DNA of 7,600 bases from an uncultured Actinomycetes bacterium (GTDB lineage: Bacteria > Actinomycetota > Actinomycetes > Nanopelagicales > Nanopelagicaceae), in assembly GCA_903907665.1 (NCBI GenBank), contig CAIVOW010000067.1, forward strand, positions 1-7,600. Direction: 5' to 3'. Positions within the stretch are counted from its first letter, which is position 1. Every line of letters starts with the position of its first letter. Made by a program: the position numbers and the translations under genes. The notes beneath the pieces were generated by a model. It was not told the origin of the DNA and searched no databases. It worked only from the letters and a program-made list of their open reading frames with translations. Positions 6,656 to 7,600 of this stretch are shown piece by piece.

Positions 6656-7038
6656 TGTGCGTTCTTACCCTCAATATCCTTAATCACTCGATGTATCTCT
6701 GAAGCGATTTTCTTAAGTTCCACTAATTCCTGCTGCGCAAACATCCGCGCTTCTTTTGCTAATTCAAATTCGCCAAGTGAGGCAGCGTGTGTTTCGTTAA
6801 TTTTTTGTTCAACAGATTTTGCTCCAACATTTTGCCCAACCATGATGATTGAGAGAAGCACCAACTGTAGAAAAGTTTGAGCGAGCCAGGAGACGATTAC
6901 AAGCACACTTCCGCTCTTGAGAGCAGACGGAAGTGAGAGAAATGCAATAAGTGCAAAAGCGTAGGCACACCACATCGTGGCGACACCGCTTGTTATTTTT
7001 GCCGCAAACTTCTCGTTAAATTCCGCGATTTTGCTCAT
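6652..7038 (-). CDS. Small two-helix membrane protein with C-terminal coiled coil, function unknown
   Basis: I do not assign a function. From the preferred ATG at 7038 the product has 128 residues, starting MSKIAEFNEKFAAKITSG. An amphipathic N terminus is followed by two hydrophobic segments (about 19-36 and 44-67), then LLSIIMVGQNVGAKS and a charged, helix-forming tail rich in Glu, Lys and Ala to the C terminus, likely a cytoplasmic coiled coil. The layout and the IIMVGQN motif recall the DUF1003 and low-affinity iron permease-like small proteins of Actinobacteria; I hold this loosely. An upstream in-frame ATG at 7062 would add 8 residues (MVQKYHLL) but has no Shine-Dalgarno; the 7038 start has only AGAAG at 12 bases. 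The gene overlaps the upstream peptidase gene by 23 bases (47 with the longer start) and the MFS gene by 4, so the three are probably translated from one mRNA. Confidence 0.75.
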   Translation of the reverse strand: MSKIAEFNEKFAAKITSGVATMWCAYAFALIAFLSLPSALKSGSVLVIVSWLAQTFLQLVLLSIIMVGQNVGAKSVEQKINETHAASLGEFELAKEARMFAQQELVELKKIASEIHRVIKDIEGKNAQ

Positions 7039-7600
7039 AAGTAAATGATACTTCTGGACCATCTAGCAGGTGCACTTTGGCTTCACCTTGTACTATCCAA
7101 TTCACTAAATCTTTACTCACCAGGGCAGTCTTCTCATCAATTCCAATGAGGTTTCCACCTTCAGGCGTACGTCCAACGAGCTTTGCGGCTTTATCAGGTA
7201 CAAAGCGAAAGTATCGATCATAGTGCGGCAAGATTTTCATCGTCGGGAGAATTCCTAGACCGTGCATAGCCATAGCGCCCGCGCTACATCCAGCAAGTGA
7301 ACTACCGCTCTTCCAATTATCGTAGATGCTCTGCCATACCGGAGTATTTTCAAGAGTTGAAAGTAAGTAACCCGGATCTCCGCCCGATAGATAAATAAGT
7401 GCGGCTCCATCTATTAATTGCGCAAAAGATTCATCAAGGGCATGGGTGCGATTAAAAACGGGAATGAAAACTTGTTCGACACCGATTCGCTCTGCTTGTT
7501 CTGCGCCTATTCGCTTCCAATAGTCGTGACGTGAACCACTCTCTTTTCCTGCAGCAGTTGCTAATTGCACAAATTTACGCTTTTTTCCTCGAGCTTCTCC
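7016..7600 (-). CDS. Peptidase S51 family protein (dipeptidase E/cyanophycinase-like), 5' end beyond the window
   Basis: The frame is open to the right edge, so the true start lies outside; 194 residues are visible. Numbering from the edge, the fold shows a class-I glutaminase-like core: RKFVQLATAAG (8-18), HDYWKRIG (25-32), IYLSGGDPGYLL (69-80), then the nucleophile elbow GCSAGAMAM (104-112) with Ser106. The candidate catalytic His126 is in LPHYDRY, and IGIDEKTALV (152-161) supplies the acidic residue, as in the Ser-His-Glu cyanophycinase type. S51 enzymes are intracellular serine peptidases acting on Asp-containing dipeptides (PepE) or cyanophycin; the exact substrate here is not determinable. 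A GTG at 7570 could be mistaken for a start, but the conserved segment continues upstream without a break and S51 proteins need about 40 further N-terminal residues. The gene overlaps the next membrane-protein gene and leads the operon as visible. Confidence 0.85.
   Translation of the reverse strand, partial: GEARGKKRKFVQLATAAGKESGSRHDYWKRIGAEQAERIGVEQVFIPVFNRTHALDESFAQLIDGAALIYLSGGDPGYLLSTLENTPVWQSIYDNWKSGSSLAGCSAGAMAMHGLGILPTMKILPHYDRYFRFVPDKAAKLVGRTPEGGNLIGIDEKTALVSKDLVNWIVQGEAKVHLLDGPEVSFTYEQNRGI

Noticed and set aside
7016..7570. Treating the GTG at 7570 as the true start of the S51 peptidase
   Set aside because: The frame stays open to 7600 and the first conserved strand spans the GTG, so it is an internal valine codon of a truncated gene.
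1..7600. Mobile element, prophage, CRISPR or defence system
   Set aside because: No transposase, integrase, terminal inverted repeats, spaced direct repeats, tRNA target or abrupt change in composition was seen.

Overview
The window looks like chromosomal, housekeeping-type DNA from an actinobacterium with unusually low GC for that phylum (roughly mid-40s percent, judged by eye). The protein sequences fit Actinobacteria: the uracil phosphoribosyltransferase and the ACT-domain malic enzyme have actinobacterial wording almost throughout, and the partial gene at the left edge belongs to a family I know only from Actinobacteria, the tRNA adenosine deaminase-associated proteins. Short intergenic gaps, overlapping genes and low GC suggest a streamlined freshwater lineage such as Nanopelagicales (acI). 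That placement is inference.

Left part (1-2437). A partial minus-strand gene for a tRNA adenosine deaminase-associated protein diverges from a plus-strand pair, upp (417-1055) and an ACT-domain malic enzyme (1058-2437), separated by 2 bases. The 108-base divergent region holds a good ribosome binding site for the minus-strand gene. For upp it holds a plausible promoter placed so that the transcript would begin at or next to the GTG start, which would make it leaderless. The pair links pyrimidine salvage to conversion of malate to pyruvate.

Middle (2397-5446). A two-gene minus-strand unit encodes a membrane-anchored HtrA-type serine protease with a PDZ domain (4200-5363) and, 9 bases later, a Uup-like ABC-F ATPase (2397-4190). 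The ABC-F gene overlaps the malic enzyme gene tail to tail by 41 bases. A strong hairpin for the plus-strand transcript lies just past the malic enzyme stop, inside the ABC-F coding sequence. The 83-base gap upstream of htrA holds a perfect 12-base tandem repeat, a small palindrome and a clear ribosome binding site.

Right part (5447-7600). Three tightly overlapping minus-strand genes form an apparent operon: a 5'-truncated S51-family peptidase running off the right edge, a small two-helix membrane protein with a coiled-coil tail, and a 12-helix MFS transporter joined to it by an ATGA overlap.

I see no rRNA, tRNA, CRISPR array, insertion sequence, phage gene or attachment site, and no convincing new multi-gene system. 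The points most worth a second look are the hairpin in the convergent overlap, the repeats upstream of htrA, the two-cysteine segment in HtrA, and the uncharacterised peptidase-membrane protein-exporter operon.
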